A DNA stretch of 64,000 bases from Typha latifolia. Taxonomy: Eukaryota; Streptophyta; Magnoliopsida; Poales; Typhaceae. The translations under genes were made by a program, and so were the position numbers. Shown here piece by piece: positions 32,163 to 43,700 of the stretch; position 1 is the first letter of the stretch, and the number at the start of each line of letters is the position of its first letter. The notes under the pieces are model-generated. The model worked only from the letters and a program-made list of their open reading frames with translations. It was not told the DNA's origin and made no database searches. Location of the stretch: the NCBI GenBank assembly GCA_019914945.1, contig CM034099.1, positions 14,249,923 to 14,313,922 on the forward strand, in the 5' to 3' direction.

Positions 32163-35100
32163 CTGGCAACAGAGTATCAATGATTAAAATCGCAAGCAAA
32201 TGCTATGTGGTGACAATATGATATTTGAAGCAATACAAGTCATAATTAGCTAATGTCAACAAAATGAAGTCATAGGATGATGCATCATCTAATTATGGGG
32301 AAACACCAGTTGACACTGGTCATGTGGAGCCAGCAAACAACTTGTCCTGCAGCCTGAGCTGCCAACTATAATTGTAGCGCAAGAAGCTAATAATAGCCAC
32401 GCGCTGAATTTGCATTTGCCAATAATTTTCATCACTTTTAATGCTTAATTATACGCATGGGAAGTTTAGCATAGCTATAGTGGGCATTTTCTTGAATATA
32501 ATATCAATGTAGTAAAATTTGGTACTCACCTGCTTCCCAATGTTCAATGGCACATACTTGTATTTGATCATGTGTAGAATTTGACGCTTCATTGTTAGGA
32601 AGAAGAGAACAATCCAGTAGCATAGCAATATGGGCCAGAATACCGGAACATCGAACACTGAGAAGAATGTCATAACAAAGGCAACACAGAAAGCTTTTGT
32701 GATGGCATACCTGAAAATATGGAAAGTTTAAAAAGTACATGTTAGTATATTGATCCATTTTATCACATTCTTCTAGAAGGCTAAAACAAGAAGAAACTAA
32801 CCATCTCCAAAAGCAAACACTTCCTCGAGCTATGCAATAAAATTTAACAAAAAATTCTTTAATGTGTATGCATGCATAAAAAAGCAATTAATATGTGTGC
32901 TCAATTAGAGGTTAACAAAAGAATCTTCAAACTGTACAATATAAAATGACTGACAAAAATCCAAGCTGATATGCTTGGTATATACACAAAAAGACAAAAG
33001 AACAAAGCATTGCTTATCTGAATGGATTAGAATGGAGCAAAAAAAAAAATCATGTCTAGCAAAAATAAAATCTTGTAATTCTGGATATGATCACTATACT
33101 ACAAAATAATTGGTATCAATATGAACAAACCACTCTTCCCAAGTACCATTATGGAAATAAGAGTTTGAAGATATGAAAACAGAATACTGCTTACTAGGGG
33201 ATTCATCTGTATTTGGTCCAAAAGCCATGCCTACCCAACATTGATGGCTTAAAACTTAGTTTTTAACTTTAACGTGTAAAAGTACATCACTAGTTATTCC
33301 AAAGTTATTAGCAGAAGTGTACAATACTGCCTAAATAATCATTGGCGGTCAAACTTCATAACAAAAACACAAGCTACAAATGGATCATTAGAGAAACAAA
33401 GGAATCATATATTTTGGGCGCCTTTTGGATGAGGTAGAACAATAGAAGTTGCTTGTAGAAAACCGATATAGTGAAAAAAAAGTAAGCAAAGCTTGATTAT
33501 TATATATACACGTAAGATTCTATGCTGAGGGAATGACATAGTGGGGCTCATTTCTATGGGTTTCACTTAGTAAATATTAACAGAATAAGGCAAAGATCCT
33601 AAAGGACGAAAATGTAAATTATCAAAGTCAACAGTTCTCCAATTATACTTATGTACCACAAACCTAATTAATAAATTTCATGGTTTGCAGAAAGGAAAGA
33701 TGAAAATGGTTGAATATGACAACAACCATTTTGGTTTTTCATGCAAATAACCCAAACTAGTAATGTATAATTAACTATTATCAGGAAAAATGTCTAGGAG
33801 CATGAATGGCTTTTATGTCCAAATGAAAATTATGAATCACCGTGAACCAAGATACAATCATAAAATTTTGTTTCCAAGTTGACAAGGACATCATTTCTAA
33901 TTCAAATATTTTTTCCCCTGCCAATCCACTTTCATTTATAAAGTTTTCCATTCTTTCAATGGGCAAAACTGCTACCTAACACCAGCAAAAGAACACGGTT
34001 TGGAAGTTTGAGCTGAAACTATTCTATTTAAATGGAGCCACATCTGTCTGTAGTAGTCGATCCGAAAACACAAAAAGAAAGAAAGATATAAGTAAGTAAA
34101 AAATGACAACATATTGTATTAAGGCTTATTCAGCTCTGTTTCAACTAAAACTTACTGTTTCGGCACAAATTGAGCCCTTTAGTCTCATTACAGCTAAGGA
34201 TTTTGTGTTTCTACATAAGCACATGCACATGAACGTGCCAAAGAATTCTCACTTGAGTCAAACTATCATGAGCTCGAGTCTTATTTGATTTATGTTTATA
34301 TTCCAAATTCGATATTTTGGTTCATTTATAACCCTATTTAAGTCAAACCATGTAAGATAGTCCTATTGTACTAATAAGATAGATTTAAGCCAAATTACAT
34401 TTAGACCCCTGAACTATGACTCAGTATCACTTATAGCCCCTAAAGAAATAAAATGAAACACTAAATCTCCTAAACTATTCAAATATTTCAAAATGCCCCT
34501 TTTGTTAGCCTATAGCTTGCTTTTCTCTAGAATTGATATGTGAATAATATGTGCCCAAATTTTGCTCTCATTTGTGCCGAAATTGTCTTCATCTTCCTCC
34601 CTAAACCTATACAAATACATCTACTCTTTTTCCTAATCTTTGTCAATCCTTTCCCTCTCTTCTTCTTCCAACATTTTCCTCTCCTAATAGTGGCCTCCAT
34701 GATTTCTTTTACTCTCCTCCCTCTCAAATTTTCAATCCCTCTCAACTTCTCTCTCCATCCGTTTGGGCTCATTTCTTTCTCAAACCCTACCCAACCCCAA
34801 GTTCTAATGTGATATTATTTCTAATTTCTCTTCTTCTCAATCTCTTCCAATCTCTACCAAACTGTCCCTTCTCCTACATCCGAAATGTCTAGAAGAATAG
34901 AGGATATTTTTGTAAAATCAACTTTTCCACCAATCGTGTAAACCCCATGAAATTATGACAGTTAAGGGGGATCTTAGTTCTTTTTTTTTTAATTTAGGGG
35001 GTATAAGTTATACAGAGACATAATTAAAGGATCCAGGTGTACTTTAGCCTTAGATTTACAAATAGCTTCACATTTCACGCTTGCCTTTGAGGAATGTGGA

Positions 35101-35847
35101 ATGCCTATATGTCCACCATACAAAGTAAATGAATCATAAATATAAGAATCCTTAAATATTAAGAAAGAAACTACTTTTCAACTAAAGCATAAAAACATCC
35201 CCATCAATTGGCAACTCAAATAAGCTAAGACAATTGCAAGAGAAAAGAGAAATTCCAATTATCCACAGTACGAGAACATACAGATTGTAGCCAAAGTACT
35301 GCGAACTCAAATATCAAGATACAGAGATCATTACCAGAACTTTGAAGAAAGTCAAACCAAACGCATTAAAACCAAATCAATCATGAATTTTGAAGAAAGT
35401 CAAACCAGTAAAAATTAAGACTCACTCCAAGTAACTCTAAAAAGCTCAAATTACCAAACGCATTAAAACACAGTAGATTAATGCCGCAAGAAATTACCAG
35501 AACTTGAACTCAGGAAGACGTCGAATGAAGGGCTTGAACTCATCGGACCCCCTCGTCGGAAGCGCCGGCCCATCGGTCACTTCCAGCTCCGGATCCACCA
35601 TCGGCGATAGGAATCCGATCAGGAGATTCAACAAATAGATCCCGAGGCCGTAAGTGACGATGTAGAAACCCTGAACGAAATAAACACGGAGAACATAGAT
35701 CGCCGCCACCGCGAGAGTCCCGAGCCATCTCCCAACCGTGTGGGGCGTAGATCGATCCAGATAGTACTGGAACGCCCTCGAGAAGTCGCTCCTCCACTTG
35801 GCCAACGGCACGGAGCCGGAAGAGTCATCCGAAGCAGCTCCCTCCAT
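32112..35847 (-). CDS. RER1: RER1, Golgi-to-ER retrieval receptor
   Basis: Three exons on the minus strand: 35,847-35,498, 32,710-32,530 and 32,162-32,112. All junctions are GT-AG and the frame is kept (Trp-117 is split by intron 1). The product is 193 residues, the usual plant RER1 length. Hallmarks: [12 protein letters not shown] at 26-37, membrane segments at about 41-53, 60-80, 122-138 and 141-157, the loop [20 protein letters not shown] at 95-114, and [20 protein letters not shown]. The tail ends [15 protein letters not shown]1 sits in cis-Golgi membranes and returns escaped ER membrane proteins in COPI vesicles by reading polar residues in their transmembrane segments. Intron 1 (2,787 bp) holds a MITE. 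Identification by recall of the family is very firm; the start is the first ATG in a GC-rich first exon. Confidence 0.95.
32530..32710 (-). CDS. RER1: RER1 exon 2
   Basis: Acceptor TTTTCAG before G-TAT-GCC; donor GTGAGT after ...GGGAAGCAG. Encodes membrane segments 3 and 4 and the conserved [14 protein letters not shown]. Confidence 0.95.
34388..35050. mobile_element. MITE in RER1 intron 1, 8-bp TSD
   Basis: Terminal inverted repeats of roughly 55 bp: left AGCCAAATTACATTTAGACC, complement of right AGGCTAAAGTACACCTGGAT, both running into a CCCCTAAA block. Exact 8-bp direct repeat TAGATTTA flanks it (34,380-34,387 and 35,051-35,058). An 8-bp duplication suggests a hAT-type origin. No transposase. 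Confidence 0.7.
35498..35847 (-). CDS. RER1: RER1 exon 1
   Basis: ATG ([10 protein letters not shown]) to the first two bases of the Trp-117 codon, followed by the GTAATT donor. It encodes the N-terminal cytosolic part and the first two membrane segments. Confidence 0.95.
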
Positions 35848-36110
35848 TAGAAACTACTTCCGCAAAACGCCTCCTTCAGATCCTGGGAAAGATTTAGGAG
35901 ATTTGAGATCTGAGATCTGAGGAGCAAACCCAACAAATCCGGAATAGGAGGAGGGAGGAGAGCAAACTTTAGATCCGCCGGCGATACCTTCTCCGGCAAG
36001 ATAAGGGTTTCGGGGGTCTGCGTAGGGTTAGGGTTTCCTGTTTCACGAGAGAGAAATGGTTGTTGGGAGACCAAGAGGGAGAGACGAAAGGCTTCTTTCT
36101 GCTGACGGAA
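35848..36110 (-). promoter_or_regulatory. RER1 5' leader / proximal promoter region
   Basis: GC-richer than the surroundings, with CT/GA-rich runs, directly upstream of the RER1 ATG. No clear TATA box seen; typical of a housekeeping promoter. Inference from position. Confidence 0.4.
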
Positions 36111-37330
36111 ATTGAAGAATTGTCTATCTGAGGAGGTCGTGTGAATAGTTAGCTGACACGTAAGTTTGAAAATTGAAAGCGAACTACGTGGATTAAAATT
36201 TTGGGGTTCGGATGGGTTTCGTGCAATGCAACGAGCAATAGATAATTTGTGTGTTGGGCAACTGGAGAACCGAGATGGGGAAGCCGTAATGAGTCAACTC
36301 GCTAATTTGGACGAGTCAGATGAGTCGGAGCTAATCTGTCGGTGACTCGTGTTGCACAGTTGGCATAATACGGGTCTTCCTCAGATAAGTAATAAGCCGA
36401 TTAAGCCCAATTTTCTACATTAATGACAAAGTTAAGGATTGGTAGGTACTGAAACATTGTTATAATATATACTGGATGACTACCACCTAGCATTCACTCC
36501 AGATGAAAGCCCTTTAGAGCATTTTTCTAGTTATGCTTATTAGGGCCTTAATCCCATGGAGGACATAGGAGTTTCGCCTACTAGGGCACTTTCATAGTAT
36601 GCCAAAAAGACAGGATTTAGCAACATCCAGTAATAGCATATGAAAATGCCAATGCATCGACATGGAGTCGCCCTTAGTTAGGAGGGGGTCAAGACTTCGA
36701 GAGTCCGAGGTGAAGCAACGCTCACACAGATGAAAGAAGCATTTCTAACGATCTGCATGGGACATGCAATAATTTGTCTAAAAAGTTTGGAATTTCAAGC
36801 CTTTCAAATTTCTCATATGACAGAGGAACCAAACAGCCCTAGACAAAAAGCTAAGGATGAGATGACAAATAGTTTCAAGTTGAACCATGGGGGAATACAT
36901 ATTTCTTGCAATGGGCTGGGAAGGATAAGCCTGCCCTAGATCATAATTCGGTTCCCACATACTGAAATTTATGGAAGTGGTGATAGAAACATAACTAACA
37001 TCTCCCTCGAGGAATATTAGTAGATAAATTGAAGATCTCATGCATGAGCTTTTTCCATGTAACTGACCAATCTGAGTAGTAATTTAATTCTCTTGGTGGT
37101 CCTTTCACATGTTCAAAGCAGTGTTACTTTTGCTAAGGATAATTTTAGGAAAATGAGAACTGCAGTAGCATATCTGAAGTTATCCAACATGAAAGATCAA
37201 CAAAATCTCTAAGTGAATTCGTACACCGCTGAAGCATACCATGTGAAACAGCAAAACTACATCTTTTTTCAAAGTACAGAAAGTCACATATTGCCTCAGT
37301 TTCTAACCTTGATGATGGAGTTTGAACGAT
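36111..37330. other. Intergenic spacer between PAF1 and RER1
   Basis: Contains the PAF1 3' side on the minus strand. No further gene recognised; short frames at 36.7-37.0 kb look random. Confidence 0.5.
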
Positions 37331-37759
37331 CTAAATATCCATGGGTGCAGCTTCTGCCTCCTCTTGCACGGCATCAGGCTCCGCAGGAGCTTCTTCAGCA
37401 ATCTCCATTGAATCAATCATTTCCTGTATCGTTTTCTGATCAATTATGTGAAATGATTCTCCTACTCCCACAACAGCGACAGTGCAGATGGAGCAGGTCA
37501 GTTTCTCGCCTTGTAGAGTCTCCTTGATGGCAAAAAGGGCATCCTTAATCAAATCATCACGACTGTGATTGTTGAAGGCCTCAAATCTACGCTCCAAGTA
37601 AGTTTTTGCTGCTTGAGAGCGGGATCCTATAGCAAATGCCTGGTACTCAAAGTAGTTCCCACTGGGACAATTGTAATAGAGATGAGCTCCAGTCTCATCC
37701 AGTCCAGCAACTAGGAGGCCGACACCGTAGGGCCTTTTCCAAGAACGCTGTGTGCAGAC
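37331..37759 (-). CDS. PAF1: PAF1 exon 2
   Basis: Acceptor ATGACAG before GTC-TGC-ACA. A single open frame for 142 codons to TAG, covering the second half of the proteasome fold and the acidic tail. Confidence 0.95.
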   Translation of the reverse strand, partial: VCTQRSWKRPYGVGLLVAGLDETGAHLYYNCPSGNYFEYQAFAIGSRSQAAKTYLERRFEAFNNHSRDDLIKDALFAIKETLQGEKLTCSICTVAVVGVGESFHIIDQKTIQEMIDSMEIAEEAPAEPDAVQEEAEAAPMDI

Positions 37760-40700
37760 CTGTCATGACATCATATGCAGCAGCAGAGCATATTACTTGG
37801 AAGAATTTCTATCCCTAAAAACAAAATAAGTCTCTAAATCTTCATAGAAGCTGCAGTAGCCCATAGAGCACAAAAAAGGAGCAGGGTAAATTCTATGAAG
37901 CATAGACACTGATGCAGGATATGAATGAACAAGACATGGAAACGCGAACATAACAATCTTGAAAATAGAGGATACAAGACAACAAGGAAAAGAGTAAGGA
38001 AAATGCATCAGGATTTATTCATTCAGCTATGTGAAACTCACATCCACCATGCCAAAATGAAGTGAATCTCCATTTTTTGTCCATATCTTTGGAAACACTA
38101 CCCTACACCACAAAACCTTCGCATTGAACTGCAGTGCTGCTTCTTGATGTCTTACTAAGCAGTGGAAGGTGCACAGTTGGACATAGAAGCCCTATCACCC
38201 TCTAGACTTCTTCAGGTCACAGGACCTCCAGATTGAAAACTCCTGTTATGAGGGAATAGGAAGGACTTCTCTTAGTGTCCAAAAGGTTTAGAATAATCTA
38301 TCTTTTATATTAGATTTCAATACAGTCCTAAACCTAGCAAACACAATAAGTCATTGGGAGCTACATCTCTTTCTACAACTCTCTAATCTCATCCTAGTCT
38401 AAATTAGTTCATGATCAAGTGTCTAGATATGTATTTCAACTGAGGTACAAATATATAAGAATTAGGATCGGGATTGGTCGCTTGAAAATTTATTACGTGT
38501 TACTCATTTCGGCCATTTTGGCCGCCAATATCGAATTTTAGTATCAAACTATTTTTAATTACATAAAATTCTAAAAATTATTTTAAATATAGAAATTTTT
38601 TTCAAAATTTTAGAAATTAATAATAGATAAATATAGATAACTTTCATATAATATCTAAAAAATAAAAAAGGTACTACCTTCTCCACCTCTCCCGCTCACT
38701 CTCTTTCTCACAAATAACATAATTCTCTCCCTATTGCCACGTCTCCCTCCTATTTCTTTTTCTTTCTTTCAGTCACAGCCTCCCTCTATTCTCTCTCTAC
38801 CCTCTTCCCTCCTCTCTTTCTTCCTCCTTTCTCAGAACAGCCCCTCTCTCTCTCTCTATTACTATAGCAAAAAGATTACTGCAATAGCAAAGTCCTTAAG
38901 GGAGGGAGAACGTAAATGAAAGAATGAGAGAGAAGAATGAGAGAGAAGAAAGAGAGAAAAAGAGAGTCTAGAGAGAGAGAGAGGGAATGGAGAAGTTGGA
39001 TAAAAAAGAGGGAGGAAAGAAAAAAAAATACATACTCAAGCCTGTCGGAGATGGTTGTGGTAGCTGGAACTTTGTCAGAGAAGCTCATGGGATGTTGACT
39101 GAGGCCGGATCTTCATCGAAAGAGCTCATCGTACATCGATCGAGGCCTGATCTGGTTGGATGGCTTAGGAGAAAAAGATAAAGAAGCTCTCTATCTCATG
39201 CTACGTCTCGAATCCGAATCGAAATTGGTCGATACTGCGATCCATGATTTCAACACTATTCCAATATTGTTTCTCTTCCTAATTAGTTCCATTTTCACAA
39301 ATCTAATCCTGCATCCTTTAATTATCTAGAAATATTGATCCAAGTCAATATGTCAATCTAAAAAGCTTTTGAGTCAGGTCTAATATCCACTATCGCTGCA
39401 ATGGCAGCTAGCATAACCAAGATAAACATCATCAACAATGAAGCACAAAGTCATATAATGAGATGGTAGGTGACATTAGAGAAAGTCAATCAACTACGTC
39501 AACCTGTCACACACTAACCATTCTAGTGCCAAAAAAGATCTAAGAATACTTTTTATTCTTAACAATGGTGAGGCTATGATTGTAGTTAGTTTATTCATGT
39601 GGACTAACTAGTTCCATAATTTTCTCTCTTCGGCTTATATCTTACTAATCTGGAAAGAGAGGACAAAATGAGTTGTATTTATCTGCCAAACTCTATCCCG
39701 TTCTCTTCGCCTGGTTTAAAGTGTTAGTTTTGGTCCATAGGGGAAAATAAAAGTTTTAGAATTTTGGATGGTGTCAACCATCTCTACTGTAATTTCTAAG
39801 ATATTATCATATAAGAAGCTTGTAAAGAAGTTCCAAATAGTAGCACAAAAATCTGAAAATTCATAAAATAGAAAAAAATTAGTCAAAATAATTGTAGATC
39901 ATGAATAATAGTGATCATCAATCGTAATCATTGTGTGGAGATGAGATGGAGTTTTGTGTACGTGGAAAAGAGAGATATTAGGATTGCACTATTGAATTCC
40001 CGAATGGTGTGACAATAAGGCTTGCCCAACAAAAGCTTTTGTTTTCGTTTTGACCCCTAGAAAATACAAAATACAAAAAAAGAATTCAGGAAAAAAGATC
40101 AGCTCAATCAATATGGTCAAAACCAAGATCAAATTAACAAACATGCTAGTTTCAGTATGGACAATAAGTAACACAACCATATAAAAGTAAATGTAAGTAT
40201 GTAACACTATGAGCTTGTGGGCAATTGAGGGAGATTTTATGCTTATATTTAGTCATCTTTTCTCACCATCTAATGTAGGAGCTGTTAAGCATAGATACGA
40301 CTACGGGATACAGGGATATGAAGATATAGATATAGGGATGCAATAAATTCTTAAAAGTATGATACGGATACGATATAGATACGCCAATAAATAAATAAAT
40401 ATATTTTTAATTTATTGTCAACCAATATAACATATGATAAAAAATGATTATCCCATAAATGATAAGATAAAAGGAAAGAAAGCTACATATTTTAAATCTC
40501 CATGCCTAAAATTTTAGTATAATATTGTAATAGAAACTGATATGAAACTCAAAATATTAGTGAAACATTGAAATCTAATTCAACTATTAGTCTTTAAGTA
40601 GGTTTCAAGTTATATGTTTAATTCATTATCAAATAAACAAAGCCTTAAAATATAATGAAGAATTAGACAATCATATATACATATAAGTATATATTTTATA

Positions 40701-43700
40701 TCATCTTTTAGCATAAAAAGAAAAAAGAAAAAAGATTGGATGATCAAGAAATGTATCGGAGCCGTATTAAACCGTATCCCGCCGTATCAAAAAATTAAAA
40801 ATATTTTTTTTTTAATTTGGATACTTCTCCAGCCGTATCAGTATCCAATACGTATCGGTTACCGGTACAGAGGGTCAAACAAAGTATCCATGCTTCATAG
40901 TGTAGGAGCATAAAGACTAAATACATATTTCAGATTAGAGAGTTGATAGTTGTTCTTTAGGTGTCTTTATTAAGCCAAGTCTTAGTTAAGATTAGTTTAA
41001 TTGTGCTATTCTCTCATTTTCGTCATTTATTTGATATCTTTCTGTGCATTTTCGTAACTTTTATATTTGGGTCTTATTGGGGCTCAATTTGAGGCCTTTT
41101 GAGTCAATAAGTTAGTATTTAGTTAGGTTTATTGGTACCAATATTGGTAAGGTCTCTTTTAAATTAATTCAACTAGGAATTTGAGCACGTTTAGGGTTTC
41201 TTATCTATTCCTAATTAAAAATAGGATAGAAATCTTTTCTAGCAATAGTGATGCTTTTGTTTCAAAGAAACAAATAAAAGATGTGGTCTTCCTTCGCATG
41301 TAGTGTAGATTGATGTGACGCCAAACCTTTGATGTAATTCCGATAAGCCAAAGTGAGTCTTTAGTTATTCTCCTTCTTGTTAGTAGTCTTGTATTTTTTT
41401 TTTTGTACAATTTCTTCTCTATAGTTGTTTAGTTTTGTTTGACCACAGAAAATCAAACTAAAATAATACAACTTTTGGGATTTTTACATACTTGTCATTG
41501 AAAAGTTTTAAAATATCATAATTACTACTATATTCTTCAAAATATCATATTGCCACTAAAATCATTGTGCTTTGTCATTCCGCTAGTTAAATCTAACTAA
41601 TCACAATTAGAACTGAATTTAGATTAAAAAAATAGACTATTTTGCCATTGTATAATTTGTTTAAAATGGTTCAAAACCTATCCAATATTGCCCTAATATC
41701 AGAGCAAGAAAAAAAATCTTATTATGCAAGATAAGAATCATTGATAAATATTTTATAGGGATAATTATATTTAGCCCCCTTAAACTATCATAGTTTTTTA
41801 CATACACTCTCTAGACATTTTTATTATTCACATAAAATCTTTGAACTAAGAAAAATATTCTTATAGGCCCCTGAACTAAGGAAAAAAAAAGTACCTACAT
41901 GAAATCTCTAAACTAAACTTTTTTTTAAAAGTAAGTCTATGTGGTACAAAAAATTTTAGGCGGTATGCTTCCAAATGTAATTCAAAATATAATGTAATTA
42001 AATATGATCCGAAATTGATTTTAATCTGATTAGATTTGTATAATCTATAGTCTAATTCATTTACTTTCAAATTCAAATCTATCTGATTATATATATTTGT
42101 GACTTAATCTTTCCCTAATATGAACCTCTCCCTCCTCTGTAATTTTCTCCATAAGTTGAAAGCAGTACCAGCAAACTAGTACTGGGCATAAATAAAAAAA
42201 GGAATACTAGCTAAAATGGCAATCACAACCTTTAGATCGAGATCAGTAATTTAAGAGGGGTATGAAAGTTTTTGCCTAAAATTGTTAATAGATATTTTAT
42301 ATTTTAAACTTCAAGAAAGGAGGTATTAGTCATTCACATGTGTTTGTTAAATTTAATAACAATCTCATAGAAATATTCTACAAATATTCCACTAAAAATT
42401 AATCATAATGATAATCCTAAAAATTCAAAATATTTCAGTGACAATTATAATATTTTAAATAATGTAGTGGTAATTATGATATTTTTAGGTTTTGGTACTG
42501 TAGCAACATCACTATTGACATTGTAGCAACCTAACAGCCAATATTGTAGCTATCTGTACAAAAACTTCTCTTTCAATCAGATTTCATATATGATAGTTTT
42601 TGAGTTAATTTCACTTAGACTCATTCGAACTATCACTAATTTTCACACTCTATGAACTATTTTAATACTCACAAATATCCCATAAACTAAGAAACATATT
42701 TACATATACCCCTTCAAACCAAGAAAAAAAAAACTATACATTAAACCAAAAAAAATTTTAGTTCAAGAGATGCATGTGGCAAAAAAAATTCAACAAGTGT
42801 ATGTGAAAACGGTAATAGTTTTGGGAGTCTAAATAAAATTATCCCTAGTTTTTTTGTTTCCTTTTTCCCTTTTTCCCTTTTGTTCTTTTCTCTTTTTTCT
42901 AGTCTAATTTTGGTTTTTCTATTGATCTCTATCTTTGTTTCTCTCATCATTGGTCTTCTTCTTTGAATACCTAGGGGTTATAGGCACGCTGCGGATACTG
43001 ACATGCTAGGGATATGCTCCAACACATGTCAGATATGCAAAAAGTATTCGATATTATAAAATAAATAAAATTTAATTCAGACATGCCCGAGGGGACATGC
43101 CGATGCTTTTCAGGTTTATAGGTGCAGGTTTCCAAATTTTTAATTAAATACTTGATCCATTAACCTATTAAACTAAAACTTAAAGCCATAAATCCCTTAG
43201 CCCACCCAAAATTCCCAAATCTAACTTGTATTGTGTGTCATCCCCTCTCTTCTAGTCTTCCCCTTGTCGCTATGCGACAAGGTGTGATAAGAGAGTTGTG
43301 CGATGACATATGATCAAAGATTTGTGCAAAGTGTGCAATCTCACTTCCGATCTTCCCTTTGTGCTTGCGCAATGACTATGCAATACCTCTCTCCTCACAG
43401 ATGGAGAAGAACTGGAGAAGTTGTTCCCTCTTTTCTCTCTCTCTTTCCGGAGAAGAATTCCAATTGTTTTACTTTTATAACAGTGAGTTTTGGTCTTTTG
43501 GATGAAGCACAAACACTTGTTAATTTCAAACAGTATTCAATAACTTGTTAATTTAGAAAAGTGACAAGAAATTCAAAAAATAAACAATTAGTACAGTGAA
43601 AATTATTAATTTATAGGGAATTGATCATGTATTTCTATTATAGGCTGGCAATTTATAAATATGCATTTATTAATAAACTGCATATATGTGTTTTATTTAT

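Noticed and set aside
35540..35828. Alternative minus-strand frames over RER1 exon 1
   Set aside because: Shadows of the RER1 frame; no domain and no splice continuity.
36730..37041. Frames on both strands between PAF1 and RER1
   Set aside because: No conserved motif; position fits the PAF1 3' side and spacer.
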